This document shows, in pieces, positions 40,966 to 52,488 of a stretch of DNA of 64,000 nt. Location: positions 80,952-144,951 of the forward strand of contig CADBCC010000006.1 of the NCBI GenBank assembly GCA_902793125.1, given 5' to 3'. Source of the DNA: an uncultured Ruminococcus sp. (GTDB taxonomy: Bacteria > Bacillota > Clostridia > Oscillospirales > Acutalibacteraceae). Below the pieces are notes generated by a model, which searched no databases, was not told where the DNA came from, and saw only the letters and a program-made list of their open reading frames with translations. Both the position numbers and the translations under genes were made by a program. Within the stretch, counting starts at the first letter, position 1, and each line of letters starts with the position of its first letter.

Positions 40966-40991
40966 TATTAAGTCGCCGAAAAAAGGCGACA

Positions 40992-41110
40992 AGTTGGTGT
41001 CGATGACGCCGGGGGTCCACCTGTTCCCATACCGAACACAGAAGTTAAGCCCGGTGGTGCCGAAAATAGTTGGCTGGCGGCGGCCTGTGAAAATAGGGAG
41101 ATGCCAACAT
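40992..41110 (+). rRNA. rrf: 5S ribosomal RNA
   Basis: About 118 bases. Ends GTTGGTGTC and GATGCCAAC pair; CCATACCGAACACAGAAGTTAAGC is the conserved loop B/C region (shown here in part: CCGAACACAGAAGTTAAGC). It stands alone, with its own promoter and terminator and no 16S or 23S gene beside it. Confidence 0.95.
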
Positions 41111-41118
41111 CTTTAAAG

Positions 41119-41147
41119 TGTCCACCCAATAGGGTGGGCGTTTTTTT
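41119..41147 (+). terminator. Terminator of 5S rRNA
   Basis: GTCCACCC and GGGTGGGC stem followed by seven T. Confidence 0.9.
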
Positions 41148-41150
41148 ATA

Positions 41151-41310
41151 GAAAATCCGAGGCTCGGAGCCTTTAATTAGCGACCGACGACAACTAATTT
41201 GCAGAGCAGTCAAGGACTGCGGCGCAAATTTGGGGAGTTGCAGCTAATTAAAGAACAGCGCAGAGCAACGAGGATAGACAGTTAGAAAATCCGAGGCTCG
41301 GAGCCTTTAA
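41151..41310 (+). repeat. Direct repeats after the 5S rRNA
   Basis: A 26-base sequence containing GAGGCTCGGAGCCTTTAA occurs at 41151-41176 and 41285-41310. Between them lie partly palindromic bases (GACAACTAATTTGC...). After 41310, short tandem pieces (TCAGTAGTCAG) follow up to about 41350. No gene seen until 41502. Confidence 0.7.
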
Positions 41311-41501
41311 ATGAAGTCAGTTCTCAGTAGTCAGTAGTCAGTTCTCAGAGCTGTAGTCGGGAAGAAAGATCGGTTGAATATAATTCCTCGGTATCCCGAC
41401 AGGATAAATATTGGTGAATGTATCCTAAATATCGTAGGGGCGTATCACTGCGTACGCCCGGGGCGAGTTATAAAATATCGGCGAGTTTGCAGAGGAAAAT
41501 T

Positions 41502-42557
41502 ATGTTGGATTTTATCGAAAATTTGACGTCCGTCTGGGACGTTTTAAAGAATACGGATAAAAAGATTGTGCTTTACGGAATGGGTGACGGAGCTGATAAG
41601 GTGCTTCGCGAGTTTTCCGCGCTCGGGATTAAACCGTACGGCGTTATGGCGAGCGACGATTTTGTGCGCGGCCAGAAGTTCCATAATTTTACCGTTAAAA
41701 AGCTTTCCGATTTTGAGTCGGAGCTTGATGATTTTATTATCGCGCTGTGTTTCGCAAGCCAGCTCCCCGATGTTATTGAGCACATTAAAAGTGTAGCTGA
41801 AAAACATCGGCTTTTAGTCCCCTCCGTGCCCGTATTCGGCGAAAATATCTTTAACGGGGAATTTCTACATAAAAATAAAAAACCGCTAAAAAAGGCTTAC
41901 AGCCTTCTTGCGGATGAGCTAAGTAAAAAAGTTTTTGAGGATATAATTTCTTTCCAATACAGCGGCGAGCTTAAATACCTTGACAGCTGTACTTCCGATA
42001 AGGACGAGGCATTTAAAATATTGAATCTGAAAGATGATGAAAGCTACCTTGACCTCGGCGCTTATAACGGCGATACAATTGAGGAGTTTTTAAATTATAC
42101 CCACGGTAAATACAAGAACATAACTGCCTTTGAGCCGAGCGCGAAAAGCTTTAAGAAACTTACGGATTACTGCCTGAATCTTGAGAACGTGAGCCTTTGG
42201 CAGCTCGCTTCCTATAATAAAAACACAACCTTGAATTTTAATACAAAGTCGGGAAGAAACTGCGCGATTGATGAAAACGGAGTTCCTGTACAGGCCGCCC
42301 GCGCGGATACTATCCTTTGCGGAAAGAAAATAACTTACGCTAAGCTTGACGTTGAGGGAGCCGAAAAGGAAACTTTACAGGGTATGGAAAATACAATTAA
42401 GCTTTTTAAGCCGAAGCTTAATGTCGCCGCCTACCACAGGAGCGAGGATATTTTTTCGCTTATTTTACAGCTTTATGAACTTAACCCCGATTATAAGTTT
42501 TATTTAAGACACCATCCCTATATTCCGCATTGGGATACAAATCTTTACTGCGTTTAG
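41502..42557 (+). CDS. FkbM-family methyltransferase
   Basis: 351 residues from the ATG at 41502 (AGAGGAAA upstream). The first 100 residues are Rossmann-like (KIVLYGMGDGADKVL), the second half has the SAM-binding core SYLDLGAYNGDTIEEFL near 185, FEPSAKSFKKL near 213 and YAKLDVEGAEKETLQGM near 283, which mark FkbM-type enzymes. These O-methylate sugars or polyketides; together with the N-terminal domain it may modify a surface glycan. Stands alone. Confidence 0.87.
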   Translation: MLDFIENLTSVWDVLKNTDKKIVLYGMGDGADKVLREFSALGIKPYGVMASDDFVRGQKFHNFTVKKLSDFESELDDFIIALCFASQLPDVIEHIKSVAEKHRLLVPSVPVFGENIFNGEFLHKNKKPLKKAYSLLADELSKKVFEDIISFQYSGELKYLDSCTSDKDEAFKILNLKDDESYLDLGAYNGDTIEEFLNYTHGKYKNITAFEPSAKSFKKLTDYCLNLENVSLWQLASYNKNTTLNFNTKSGRNCAIDENGVPVQAARADTILCGKKITYAKLDVEGAEKETLQGMENTIKLFKPKLNVAAYHRSEDIFSLILQLYELNPDYKFYLRHHPYIPHWDTNLYCV

Positions 42558-42614
42558 GTTGACATATTTGCGCAAAGGTGGTAAATTTTAGTTAGTAAAC
42601 TATCGGAGGGAAAT

Positions 42615-43025
42615 ATGCCGGAGCGTGATTTTCATTTTGAATACGAAAACAGTATTCCCGTTAAGAAAAAGCCTGAAAACCGAAAAAAGCCCAAACCTTC
42701 TCCGCCTATTAACTCGAGGCGGAACCCTTCCGTCGCGGTGAATAACGAATCGCCTTACGATGATGTTCCTGAAGAAGCGACCGCGGTTAATACAGAAGAT
42801 TTAGAAGTTATCGGCGAAATTGCTGAGCCCGAACCTGAAGTAAAAAGGGAAGAGGAAGCTTTTTTTGAAGAAGATGTAAAGATATATTCCCGAAGCAAGC
42901 CTGAAGAAAAACCGCCCGCAAAATCAAAAAAACTTATAGCGGCGGCAGTTGCTTTAGCAGTAATCGGAGCTTGTTTTTTAGCGGCGGGAATATACTTCGG
43001 AATAAAATACTTTAATTTATTATAA
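42615..43025 (+). CDS. Small single-TM protein with disordered charged N-terminus
   Basis: 136 residues; GGAGGG site. The first 100 residues are rich in P, E and K with no hydrophobic stretch; a TM helix lies at about 108-131 (KLIAAAVALAVIGACFLAAGIYFG), with four residues after it. So the protein is tail-anchored with its long disordered part in the cytoplasm. Family unknown. It is convergent with rpoC. Confidence 0.75.
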   Translation: MPERDFHFEYENSIPVKKKPENRKKPKPSPPINSRRNPSVAVNNESPYDDVPEEATAVNTEDLEVIGEIAEPEPEVKREEEAFFEEDVKIYSRSKPEEKPPAKSKKLIAAAVALAVIGACFLAAGIYFGIKYFNLL

Positions 43026-43030
43026 AAATT

Positions 43031-43069
43031 CAGCGTTACCGTATTATTCGGTAACGCTGATATTTTTTT
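43031..43069. terminator. Bidirectional terminator at the end of rpoC
   Basis: CAGCGTTACCG and CGGTAACGCTG pair, with T7 on the plus side. Lies 11 bases from the rpoC stop. Confidence 0.88.
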
Positions 43070-43079
43070 GCTTTTAATT

Positions 43080-46000
43080 TTAGATGTCGAGGTCCATTTC
43101 CATGGGCATTTCGGACTGGTTAACGTCCAGCTCAACGTTGTTGTAACGGCGCATACCTGTTCCCGCGGGAATAAGTTTACCGATAATAACGTTTTCTTTA
43201 AGTCCCATAAGATGGTCGATTTTACCCTTGATAGCCGCGTCTGTAAGAACTCTTGTTGTCTCCTGGAACGAAGCCGCCGACATAAAGCTGTCGGTAGCGA
43301 GAGCCGCTTTGGTAATACCGAGGAGCATCTGAGTCCATGTTGCCTCTTTAAGACCTTCCTCGCCCTGCGCGATTCTCTCTTTAATCTTTTCGTTCGCTGT
43401 AAGAACAGCAGTCTTATCGTACGACTGGCCTGCGATGAGGTCGGTGTCGCCCGCGTCGTCAAGACGAACTTTCTTAAGCATCTGGCGGATGATAACCTCG
43501 ATGTGTTTATCGTTGATATCAACACCCTGTAAGCGGTAAGTTGACTGTACTTCCGAAATCAGGTAATCCTGAACGGCGTTTGTTCCGAGGATTGCGAGTA
43601 CATCGTGGGGGTTAACTGCACCGTCGGTGATTTTGTCACCTTTCTGGATATGCTGTCCTTCCTCAACTTTAACTCTGAATCCGAACGGAACGAGGTAAGC
43701 GCGTTCCTCGCCTGTTTCTTTATTGTATACAACCGCGTGGTTAGCGTTTTTACGTTCCTCAAATCTTACGTCACCCTCGATTTCGCTTATGATAGCGAGG
43801 CTCTTGGGCTTACGCGCTTCGAAAAGTTCCTCTACACGCGGAAGACCTTGTGTAATATCCTCCGCGGAAGCAACGCCTCCGGTATGGAACGTACGCATTG
43901 TAAGCTGTGTACCCGGCTCACCGATTGACTGCGCGGCAATAATACCAACCGCTTCGCCGACGGTAACGGGATGACGGTTCGCAAGGTTGGAACCGTAGCA
44001 CTTGCGGCAAACGCCGTGCTTAGCGCAGCATCCGAGTACAGAACGGATTTTAACGCTTTCGGCGCCGCTCTTGATGATGATGTTTGCTTCTTCGTCGTTC
44101 ATCATAACGTCTTTGCTGACGAGAGTGTTGCCGTTTTCATCACAGAAGTCGTCGATTAAGTAACGTCCGATTAAACGCTCGTGTAAATCTTCGATTACGT
44201 TGCCTTCGCTTACGATGTCGAATACTTCGAGACCTTCTTTTGTTCCGCAGTCTTCCTCGTGGATAATAACTTCCTGGGAAACGTCTACGAGACGTCGGGT
44301 AAGATAACCCGAGTCAGCTGTACGAAGAGCTGTATCGGCAAGACCTTTACGCGCTCCACGGGAGGAGATAAAGTATTCTAAGATATTAAGACCTTCACGA
44401 TAGTTAGCTCGGATAGGAATTTCGATTGTTTTACCGGATGTGTTCGCGATAAGTCCGCGCATACCGGCAAGCTGACGGATCTGGCTCATACTACCACGGG
44501 CTCCGGAATCCGCCATCATATAAATCGGGTTGTAGCGGTCGAGACCTTCCTGAAGTTTAGAGGTTACGTCGTCTGTAGCCTTTTCCCAAACTTTAAGGAC
44601 ATCCGTGTAGCGTTCCTCGTCGGAACGTAAACCCATCATATATTCTTCGGTAATCGCGTCAACCTTGTTTTCGGCGTCTGCGATAATGTCACCCTTTGTC
44701 GGCGGAATAGTCGCGTCGCATACCGCAACGGTGACAGCGCCGATTGTAGAGTATTTATAACCCTGAGCCTTGATGTTGTCGAGAACTACGGAAGTAATCT
44801 GGGTACCGTGCTTCTCGATACAAGCGTCGATAATCTTTTTAAGTCCGCTCTTGCCGACTAAGAAGTCAACCTCGAACTTAAACTTGTTCTCGGGGATTGA
44901 ACGGTCAACAAGACCTAAATCCTGGGGAATGGGGTTATTGAAAATAATCTTACCGACTGTTGTGTCGATGAGCGCGCTCTTCATTTCGCCGTCGATTTCC
45001 ATAGTACGGCGTACTTTAATCTTGGAATGAAGTCTTATAACGCCTGTCTGATAAGCCATCATAGCTTCGTTTATATCGCGGAACACCTTGCCCTCGCCGG
45101 GTTCTCCGTCCTTATCGAGCGTAAGGTAGTAAGAACCTAAGATCATATCTTGGGTAGGTACTGTTACAGGCTGACCGTCGGAGGGCTTTAAGAGGTTGCC
45201 CGCCGCTAACATAAGGAATCTTGCCTCAGCCTGAGCTTCCGCCGAAAGAGGAACGTGAACAGCCATCTGGTCTCCGTCGAAGTCGGCGTTGTACGCTGTA
45301 CATGAAAGCGGGTGAAGCTTAATCGCTCTGCCCTCTACAAGCACGGGCTCAAACGCCTGGATACCGAGACGGTGAAGTGTAGGCGCGCGGTTTAAGAGAA
45401 CGGGGTGGCCTTTGATTACAACTTCAAGAGCGTCCCAAACCTCGGGCTTTGCTCTTTCAACCGCTTTACGCGCGGCTTTAATATTGATTACCTCTTTGGT
45501 TTCAACGAGGCGTTTCATAACGAAAGGTTTAAACAGCTCTAACGCCATTTCTTTAGGAAGACCGCACTGATACATTTTAAGTTCCGGTCCTACTACGATA
45601 ACCGAACGTCCCGAATAGTCAACACGTTTACCGAGAAGGTTCTGACGGAAACGTCCCTGCTTACCTTTAAGCATATCGGAAAGCGATTTGAGCGCGCGTC
45701 CGTTAGGTCCTGTTACGGGACGGCCGCGTCTGCCGTTGTCGATAAGCGCGTCAACGGCTTCCTGAAGCATACGCTTTTCGTTTCTGATAATTATATCGGG
45801 TGCGTTAAGCTCTATAAGCTTAGCGAGTCGGTTGTTACGGTTAATTACACGGCGGTAAAGGTCGTTTAAGTCGGAAGTCGCGAAACGTCCGCCGTCAAGC
45901 TGTACCATAGGTCTGATGTCGGGCGGAATTACGGGAACTTCGGTTAAAATCATCCACTCGGGACGGTTGCCCGAATTTCTGAAGCTCTCAATTACGTCTA

Positions 46001-46628
46001 ACTTTTTAATAAGTCTGCCCTGTTTCTGGCCTGTAGCGACTTCAAGCTCCGCTCTTACGGTTTCAGCCTGCTCGTCAAGGTCAATCTCTTTAAGCAGCTC
46101 AAGGATTGTTTCAGCGCCCATTCCGGCTTTGAAGTCATCCTCGTACTTCTCGCGCATATCCATATACTCGGATTCGGAGAGGCACTGGAGCTTTTCGAGT
46201 TCGCGGCAGTCGCCGGGATCGGTTACGATATAGCTCTGGAAGTAGAGCACGCGCTCCAAGTTTCTCGGAGAAATGTCGAGAATAAGCGCGATTCTCGAAG
46301 GAGTACCCTTGAAGTACCAGATGTGGGAAACGGGAGCGGCTAAGTGGATATGTCCCATACGCTCGCGTCTTACCTTTGCGCGGGTTACTTCAACTCCGCA
46401 GCGGTCGCAGACTTTTCCCTTGTATCTGATTCTCTTGTATTTTCCGCAGTGGCACTCCCAGTCCTTTGTAGGTCCGAAAATACGCTCGCAGAATAATCCG
46501 TCGCGTTCGGGCTTTAAGGTACGGTAGTTAATAGTCTCGGGCTTTTTAACTTCGCCGTAAGACCATGATAAAATCTGCTCCGGAGAAGCAAGATTAATTT
46601 TTATTGAATCAAAAACATTGTTTTCCAT
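43080..46628 (-). CDS. rpoC: RNA polymerase beta' subunit
   Basis: 1182 residues. N-terminal zinc site [20 protein letters not shown] near 60, catalytic [15 protein letters not shown] near 450, the second zinc site [13 protein letters not shown] near 865, and [19 protein letters not shown] near 890 show a complete beta' subunit. AAAGGAGG site. Starts 17 nt after rpoB and shares its promoter. Confidence 0.99.
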   Translation of the reverse strand: MENNVFDSIKINLASPEQILSWSYGEVKKPETINYRTLKPERDGLFCERIFGPTKDWECHCGKYKRIRYKGKVCDRCGVEVTRAKVRRERMGHIHLAAPVSHIWYFKGTPSRIALILDISPRNLERVLYFQSYIVTDPGDCRELEKLQCLSESEYMDMREKYEDDFKAGMGAETILELLKEIDLDEQAETVRAELEVATGQKQGRLIKKLDVIESFRNSGNRPEWMILTEVPVIPPDIRPMVQLDGGRFATSDLNDLYRRVINRNNRLAKLIELNAPDIIIRNEKRMLQEAVDALIDNGRRGRPVTGPNGRALKSLSDMLKGKQGRFRQNLLGKRVDYSGRSVIVVGPELKMYQCGLPKEMALELFKPFVMKRLVETKEVINIKAARKAVERAKPEVWDALEVVIKGHPVLLNRAPTLHRLGIQAFEPVLVEGRAIKLHPLSCTAYNADFDGDQMAVHVPLSAEAQAEARFLMLAAGNLLKPSDGQPVTVPTQDMILGSYYLTLDKDGEPGEGKVFRDINEAMMAYQTGVIRLHSKIKVRRTMEIDGEMKSALIDTTVGKIIFNNPIPQDLGLVDRSIPENKFKFEVDFLVGKSGLKKIIDACIEKHGTQITSVVLDNIKAQGYKYSTIGAVTVAVCDATIPPTKGDIIADAENKVDAITEEYMMGLRSDEERYTDVLKVWEKATDDVTSKLQEGLDRYNPIYMMADSGARGSMSQIRQLAGMRGLIANTSGKTIEIPIRANYREGLNILEYFISSRGARKGLADTALRTADSGYLTRRLVDVSQEVIIHEEDCGTKEGLEVFDIVSEGNVIEDLHERLIGRYLIDDFCDENGNTLVSKDVMMNDEEANIIIKSGAESVKIRSVLGCCAKHGVCRKCYGSNLANRHPVTVGEAVGIIAAQSIGEPGTQLTMRTFHTGGVASAEDITQGLPRVEELFEARKPKSLAIISEIEGDVRFEERKNANHAVVYNKETGEERAYLVPFGFRVKVEEGQHIQKGDKITDGAVNPHDVLAILGTNAVQDYLISEVQSTYRLQGVDINDKHIEVIIRQMLKKVRLDDAGDTDLIAGQSYDKTAVLTANEKIKERIAQGEEGLKEATWTQMLLGITKAALATDSFMSAASFQETTRVLTDAAIKGKIDHLMGLKENVIIGKLIPAGTGMRRYNNVELDVNQSEMPMEMDLDI

Positions 46629-46645
46629 TATTTGCTCCTCCTTTA

Positions 46646-49600
46646 TTAATATTCGTCGCTGCCGCCGTCGAAGTCGGTGTAATCGTCGGATTCATCAACT
46701 ACTGACTGGTCGTCAAACATATTTTCATCGTTATCGCTTTCCTCGTCAAGAGTAAAGCTTTCCATCGAGGTGGAAGTCATAACGCTCTTTTCCTCGAAGT
46801 TTTCGTTTTCAACGGGTAAGTCGTCGTCTTCCTCGAAGTGCTGTTTAAGGTCAATCTCCTCGCCCTCGCGGTTAAGTACGCGTACGTCGAGTGAAAGCGA
46901 CTGGAGTTCTTTAATAAGAACCTTGAACGACTCGGGGATACCCGGAGCGGGAATGTTCTGGCCTTTAACTATAGCCTCGTAAGTTTTAACACGTCCTACA
47001 ACGTCGTCCGACTTTACTGTAAGGATTTCCATAAGAGTATAAGCCGCGCCGTAAGCTTCAAGCGCCCAAACTTCCATTTCTCCGAAACGCTGTCCGCCGA
47101 ACTGGGCTTTACCGCCGAGCGGCTGCTGGGTAACGAGGGAGTACGGTCCTGTGGAACGAGCGTGAATCTTATCGTCAACGAGGTGGTGGAGTTTAAGGTA
47201 GTACATATAACCTACGGTTACGGGGTTGTCGAAGTATTCGCCCGTACGGCCGTCTTTAAGTAATGTTTTACCCTCCATCGAGATACCGTTCTGGCGTACA
47301 CATTCGCCGAAGTCGATACCCGTTACCTCTGCTCTCGGTTTATAGTCTTCCTTTTTGCGCATCATATCGAACGCTTCGAAGATATCCGACTCGTGAGCTC
47401 CGTCGAATACGGGAGTCTTAATTTTCCAGCCGAGCGCCTTGGCAGCGTATCCGAGGTGAACCTCAAGAACCTGACCGATGTTCATACGGGAAGGTACGCC
47501 CAAGGGGTTGAGCACGATGTCGAGAGGAGTACCGTCGGGAAGGAAAGGCATATCCTCAACAGGTAAAATACGGGAAACAACGCCCTTGTTACCGTGACGG
47601 CCCGCTATTTTATCGCCGACGCTTATCTTACGCTTCTGCGCGAGATAAACTCTTACTACTTTGTTTACGCCGGGCTGAAGCTCGTTGCGCGCGTCCTCGC
47701 GGGTAAATACTTTAATATCTACTACGATACCGTTTTCACCGTGGGGAACTCTTAAAGAAGTATCTCTTACTTCTCTCGCTTTCTCGCCGAAGATAGCTCT
47801 GAGCAGTCTTTCCTCGGCTGTGAGCTCGGTTTCTCCCTTAGGAGTAACCTTGCCGACTAAAATATCGCCCGCGCTTACTTCCGCGCCGATGTGGATAATA
47901 CCGTTTTCGTCGAGGTCTTTAAGCATATCGTCGCCGACGTTGGGAATATCGCGTGTGATTTCCTCGGGGCCGAGCTTTGTATCTCTCGCTTCGGTATTAT
48001 ATTCGTTAATATGGATAGATGTATAAACATCTTCTCTTACAATTTTTTCGCTGATAAGTACGGCGTCCTCGTAGTTATAACCTTCCCAGGTCATAAATCC
48101 GATAAGCGCGTTTTTACCGAGCGCGATTTCACCGTTCTTTGTGGCCGGACCGTCAACAAGAACATCGCCCGCTTTTACGCGGTCGCCCTTGTTTACAACG
48201 GGAATCTGGTTGATACAGGTGCCCTGGTTGCTTCTGAGGAACTTGATTACCTGATAATCTTTTATCTGTCCGTCGTCGTAAAGCACGCGTACGTTGTTAG
48301 CGTCAACGCTCGATACAACGCCGTCGCCCTCAGCGAGCACACATACGCCCGAGTCGGTACCCGCTCTGTATTCCATACCGGTACCAACGATAGGAGACTC
48401 GGTAATCATAAGCGGAACAGCCTGACGCTGCATGTTCGAACCCATGAGCGCGCGGTTCGCGTCATCGTTCTCGAGGAACGGAATCATAGAAGTCGCGGCG
48501 GATACAACCATTCGGGGACTTACGTCCATATAATCGAAACGGTCGGGAGTGTATTCAACGAAGTTGTCTCTGTATCTGCCTACAACTCTCTTGTTCATAA
48601 AGCGGCCGTCCTCGTCAAGAGGTTCGTTAGCCTGCGCTACAGCGAAGTCATCTTCCTGGTCGGCAGTCATATATACAACCTCGTTGGTTACGATGCCGTT
48701 TTCTTTATCAATTTTTCTGAACGGAGCTTCTACGAAGCCGTATTCGTTAATCTTAGCGAAAGTCGCTAAGTAGGAGATAAGTCCGATGTTAGGACCTTCG
48801 GGAGTCTCGATAGGACACATACGTCCGTAGTGGGTGTAGTGAACGTCGCGGACTTCGAATCCGGCGCGGTCACGAGAAAGTCCTCCGGGACCGAGAGCCG
48901 AAAGTCTTCTTTTATGAGTAAGTTCCGCAAGCGGGTTGTTCTGGTCCATAAACTGGGAGAGAGGAGATGAACCGAAGAACTCTCTTATTGCCGCTGTAAC
49001 AGGTCTTATATTAATAAGAGTATTCGGAGTCATTGTTTCGGCGTCCTGATTCTGGAGAGTCATTCTCTCGTGGATAACTCTGTCAAGACGGCTGAAACCG
49101 ATTCTGAACTGGTTCTGTAAAAGTTCGCCTACGCAGCGGATACGACGGTTACCGAGGTGGTCGATATCGTCTGTGTTGCCGACTCCTTCGGCGAGACAGT
49201 TCATATAGTTAATAGACGCGAATATATCGTCAACCGTAATATTATTGGGGATAAGCTCGGATTTTCTCTCGCGGAGCATTTCTTTAAGCTGCTCCTCGTT
49301 TTCCGCGCTGTCTAAAATTTCGCAGAGAATATCGAATACAACATGTTCGTTAATACCGCATTCTTCTCTTGCGTCAAAATCAACGTAGCCGCTGATGTCA
49401 ACCATACCGTTGGAGATAACCTTAACGCTCTGATCTTCGGAGCCTTTTACGTAAACTACTCTTACGCCGGCGTTCTCCATCTCTGTAGCCTTATCGCGTG
49501 AGATTTCCTCGTCTCTCTGAGCTAAAACCTCGCCTGTTCTCGGATCAGCTACGGGCTCGGCAAGTTTCTTTCCGGAAATACGGTTAATAAGTCCTAACTT

Positions 49601-50437
49601 TTTGTTGTATTTATAACGGCCTACTCTTGACATATCGTAGCGGTGCGGGTCAAAGAAAAGGTTGTTGATATGAAGCTGGGCGCTTTCCAAGATAGAAGGC
49701 TCCGAAGGTCTTAATTTTTTGTAGACCTCAAGCATACCTTCCTCAACGCTCTTTGTGGTATCCTTTTCGATAGTCGCCTTAATGCGCGCGTCGTCGCCGA
49801 AATATTCCAGGATTTCAGCGTCGGTTCCGAGACCTAACGCGCGGATAAAGGTGGTTATAGGCACCTTGCGGTTTTTATCAATATGAACGTAGAAAACGTC
49901 GTTAACGTCATTTTCATACTCGAGCCATGCTCCGCGGTTGGGGATAACCGTTGACGAGAACAGCTCTTTACCGGTTTTATCGTGTTCCATTTTATAATAA
50001 ACACCCGGTGAGCGGACAAGCTGAGATACAATAACACGCTCAGCGCCGTTGATTACAAACGTACCGCTGTCGGTCATAAGCGGTAAATCGCCCATAAACA
50101 CGTTATTCTCTTTAATCTCGCCTGTTTCTTTGTTCAAAAGTCTGGCTCTTACTCGAAGCGGCGCCGAATATGTAGCGTCACGCTCCTTGCATTCGATTAC
50201 GCTGTAGTTGGGGTTATCGACATCAACCTCATAATCCAGAAAATCGAGCACAAAATTACCCGTATAATCGGTAATACCGGAAACGTCACGGAAAACTTCC
50301 GTAAGACCTTCCTTTAAAAACCAATTATAGGATTTAGTCTGCACCTCGATAAGGTTAGGCATATCGATAACTTCGTCGATTTTTGCGAAACTCATACGTT
50401 CGGTTCTACCTATCTGTACGGGTTTTACATTAACCAT
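46646..50437 (-). CDS. rpoB: RNA polymerase beta subunit
   Basis: 1263 residues. The rifampicin region [31 protein letters not shown] (positions about 475-505, quoted in part: [14 protein letters not shown]), [17 protein letters not shown] near 525, [15 protein letters not shown] near 945 and [22 protein letters not shown] near 1125 are all present. The last 75 residues are very acidic and repetitive (D, E, S), longer than usual. It is not preceded by rplJ-rplL as in many bacteria. Confidence 0.99.
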   Translation of the reverse strand: MVNVKPVQIGRTERMSFAKIDEVIDMPNLIEVQTKSYNWFLKEGLTEVFRDVSGITDYTGNFVLDFLDYEVDVDNPNYSVIECKERDATYSAPLRVRARLLNKETGEIKENNVFMGDLPLMTDSGTFVINGAERVIVSQLVRSPGVYYKMEHDKTGKELFSSTVIPNRGAWLEYENDVNDVFYVHIDKNRKVPITTFIRALGLGTDAEILEYFGDDARIKATIEKDTTKSVEEGMLEVYKKLRPSEPSILESAQLHINNLFFDPHRYDMSRVGRYKYNKKLGLINRISGKKLAEPVADPRTGEVLAQRDEEISRDKATEMENAGVRVVYVKGSEDQSVKVISNGMVDISGYVDFDAREECGINEHVVFDILCEILDSAENEEQLKEMLRERKSELIPNNITVDDIFASINYMNCLAEGVGNTDDIDHLGNRRIRCVGELLQNQFRIGFSRLDRVIHERMTLQNQDAETMTPNTLINIRPVTAAIREFFGSSPLSQFMDQNNPLAELTHKRRLSALGPGGLSRDRAGFEVRDVHYTHYGRMCPIETPEGPNIGLISYLATFAKINEYGFVEAPFRKIDKENGIVTNEVVYMTADQEDDFAVAQANEPLDEDGRFMNKRVVGRYRDNFVEYTPDRFDYMDVSPRMVVSAATSMIPFLENDDANRALMGSNMQRQAVPLMITESPIVGTGMEYRAGTDSGVCVLAEGDGVVSSVDANNVRVLYDDGQIKDYQVIKFLRSNQGTCINQIPVVNKGDRVKAGDVLVDGPATKNGEIALGKNALIGFMTWEGYNYEDAVLISEKIVREDVYTSIHINEYNTEARDTKLGPEEITRDIPNVGDDMLKDLDENGIIHIGAEVSAGDILVGKVTPKGETELTAEERLLRAIFGEKAREVRDTSLRVPHGENGIVVDIKVFTREDARNELQPGVNKVVRVYLAQKRKISVGDKIAGRHGNKGVVSRILPVEDMPFLPDGTPLDIVLNPLGVPSRMNIGQVLEVHLGYAAKALGWKIKTPVFDGAHESDIFEAFDMMRKKEDYKPRAEVTGIDFGECVRQNGISMEGKTLLKDGRTGEYFDNPVTVGYMYYLKLHHLVDDKIHARSTGPYSLVTQQPLGGKAQFGGQRFGEMEVWALEAYGAAYTLMEILTVKSDDVVGRVKTYEAIVKGQNIPAPGIPESFKVLIKELQSLSLDVRVLNREGEEIDLKQHFEEDDDLPVENENFEEKSVMTSTSMESFTLDEESDNDENMFDDQSVVDESDDYTDFDGGSDEY

Positions 50438-50609
50438 AGGCGTATCAACTCCTTTTAAAATTACGGTTTTTTTAAATTCTTCTTACGATAATAAAAACTG
50501 TTGAATTTTTTTACTTTCAGCTCTTGACAAATAAAAAATACTGTGGTAATATTCATATTTATTTTCAAGCCGGAAATGTAAAAAGTTCGAAAAATTCCCA
50601 TTATCGATT

Positions 50610-50638
50610 AGTTTACCATTTTATTACAGTTCTGTCAA
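50610..50638 (-). promoter_or_regulatory. Promoter of rpoB-rpoC
   Basis: On the minus strand TTGACA (50638-50633), 17 bases, TAAACT (50615-50610). This leaves a leader of about 165 bases before rpoB, long enough for regulation; I see no known leader motif. The rest of the gap to 50791 shows nothing recognisable. Confidence 0.75.
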
Positions 50639-50790
50639 AAAGTCAAGCTTTTTTCGCAAAATAATTACAATTTTCCGTAAATTTACAGGAAACACTCGGG
50701 TACGTTGGTAAATATACAAAGTTTATGTAGTTTAAACAAAGTTAAAGCCCCGTATTTGTGCAAGATTTTTAAAAGAAAAAGCCCGGCTGA

Positions 50791-51237
50791 TTAAAGCAGC
50801 CAAGCTCTGAAAATAAATAAGATTATTCCGTAAATTACGGAAGCTGAAATTCCGTAAGCGATAACAGGTCCGCATATCACAAAAAGTTTTGCTCCGAGCC
50901 CTGTTATAAGCCCCTCGCTTTTGAATTCAATAGCGGGGGAGCACATTGAATTCGCGAATCCCGTTATCGGAACAAGAGTACCCGCGCCCGCGTGTTTGGC
51001 GATTTTTTCGTAAAGATGAAAAGCCGTAAGAATAATCCCGAGAAGTATCAGAGTTGAGGAACAAAAGATTTTCGCCTCGTATTCGGGAATTTTAAGATAA
51101 ATATAAAACTTGAAAATCCCCTCTCCCAAAGCGCAGATCGCACCCCCGAAAACAAAGGCTTTAAGGCAGTTGAACCGGGTTTTGCTGTTCGGAGAGTTTT
51201 TCTTTACTAATTTTGAATACTCTTTTTTATCAGTCAT
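50791..51237 (-). CDS. spoVAC: Stage V sporulation protein AC
   Basis: 148 residues from the ATG at 51237 (GGTGAT upstream). Four hydrophobic segments; the conserved GAGTLVPITGFANSMCSPAIEFKSEGLITGLGAKLFVICGPVI region (about 90-130) is diagnostic in its PITGFANS core. SpoVA proteins move dipicolinic acid into and out of spores through the inner spore membrane. The usual spoVAD and spoVAEB partners are not next to it here. It shows that the organism can probably sporulate. Confidence 0.93.
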   Translation of the reverse strand: MTDKKEYSKLVKKNSPNSKTRFNCLKAFVFGGAICALGEGIFKFYIYLKIPEYEAKIFCSSTLILLGIILTAFHLYEKIAKHAGAGTLVPITGFANSMCSPAIEFKSEGLITGLGAKLFVICGPVIAYGISASVIYGIILFIFRAWLL

Positions 51238-51342
51238 AATTATCACCAAAAGTATTTTTTCCTGTTTTTTTAAAATTAAACTATTTATTTTTTTTAATAT
51301 ATATAGTATAATGGTTATAATAATAAGTTAAAATGGGATGGT

Positions 51343-52476
51343 ATGGACTTGGAGCATTATCTTGATAACAGCGCCACAACTAAAGTCAGCGAAACCGTCG
51401 CAGAAAAGGTATATGATACGATGGTTAAAAACTACGGCAACCCCAGTTCTCTGCACACAAAGGGAATAAGAGCCGAGGAAGAGCTTGAGAGAGCGCGCTC
51501 AACAGTCGCGAAAGCGCTTGGGGTAAAAAGCGAAGAAATATACTTTACAAGCGGCGGAACCGAAGCTAATAACTTAGCTGTTTTCGGAGCTGTGAACCGC
51601 CTTAAAAAGCGCGGAAATAAAATCGTCACAACCGCGGTGGAACACAGCTCGGTTTTTGAAGCGGTTAAAAATCTTGAGGAACAGGGCTTTGAAGCTGTTT
51701 ACGTAAAGCCCGATAAAAACGGACATTTTTCGCTCGAGGATTTCAGCAAGGCTATTGATAAAAACACGATTTTAGTTTCCGTTATGGCGGTAAATAACGA
51801 AATCGGAACCGTACTTCCGGTTGAAAAGCTGAAAAAGATAATTGAAGATAAAAACTCGCCCGCGATTTTGCATTGCGACTGCGTTCAGGCTTTTGGGAAA
51901 ATCCCGCTTAAACTCTCTAAAACGGGTGTCGATTTAGCTTCCGTAAGCGGTCATAAAATTCACGCTCCCAAGGGAGTCGGCGCGATTTATATTAAGAAAA
52001 ATCTGCACATTAAACCCATACTTTACGGCGGCGAGCAGGAGAAAAAAATTCGCCCGGGAACCGAGGCGTTACCGCTTATCACAGGCTTTTCACAAGCCGT
52101 TAAAGAAACGGACATAAACGGCAGCTATAATTATATTAAGGAACTTAGCGTCTACGCTAAGGAAAAGCTTAAAGCTGTTGACGGCGTAATAATTAATTCG
52201 CCCGATGACGCTTTGCCGCATATAATCAATTTTTCCGCCTGCGGTGTAAGGAGCGAAACAATGCTCCACTTCTTAGCCGCTAAGGAAATCTACGTCTCAA
52301 GCGGAAGCGCGTGCGCAAAGGGCAAACCGAGCCATGTTCTCAGCGCTATGGGACTCGATAAAAACATCTCCGACAGCGCGATAAGAATCAGTTTCTGTAA
52401 AACAAATACAAAAGAAGACGTCGACGCGCTCATCGGGGCGCTCGCGGAAGGTTTAAATACTTTAGCAAAAAGATAA
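51343..52476 (+). CDS. Cysteine desulfurase (NifS/IscS-like)
   Basis: 377 residues. YLDNSATTKV near 6, SGGTEANNLAVFG near 67, the PLP lysine in SVSGHKIHAPKG near 204, and the active-site cysteine in SSGSACAKGKPSH near 325. It takes sulfur from cysteine as persulfide. thiI follows 13 nt downstream, so it very probably supplies sulfur for 4-thiouridine in tRNA. In Firmicutes this pairing is common (nifZ-thiI of Bacillus). Confidence 0.95.
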   Translation: MDLEHYLDNSATTKVSETVAEKVYDTMVKNYGNPSSLHTKGIRAEEELERARSTVAKALGVKSEEIYFTSGGTEANNLAVFGAVNRLKKRGNKIVTTAVEHSSVFEAVKNLEEQGFEAVYVKPDKNGHFSLEDFSKAIDKNTILVSVMAVNNEIGTVLPVEKLKKIIEDKNSPAILHCDCVQAFGKIPLKLSKTGVDLASVSGHKIHAPKGVGAIYIKKNLHIKPILYGGEQEKKIRPGTEALPLITGFSQAVKETDINGSYNYIKELSVYAKEKLKAVDGVIINSPDDALPHIINFSACGVRSETMLHFLAAKEIYVSSGSACAKGKPSHVLSAMGLDKNISDSAIRISFCKTNTKEDVDALIGALAEGLNTLAKR

Positions 52477-52488
52477 TAAGGGGAAAAT

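Noticed and set aside
47891-48769. Long open frame (292 codons) on the plus strand inside rpoB, with others antisense to rpoB and rpoC
   Set aside because: Antisense shadow of a highly conserved gene; no ribosome site, promoter or protein-like composition.
50524-50550. Plus-strand TTGACA with TAATAT in the rpoB-spoVAC gap
   Set aside because: Spacer of 15 bases and no plus-strand gene for 800 bases; the minus-strand promoter at 50610-50638 explains rpoB better.
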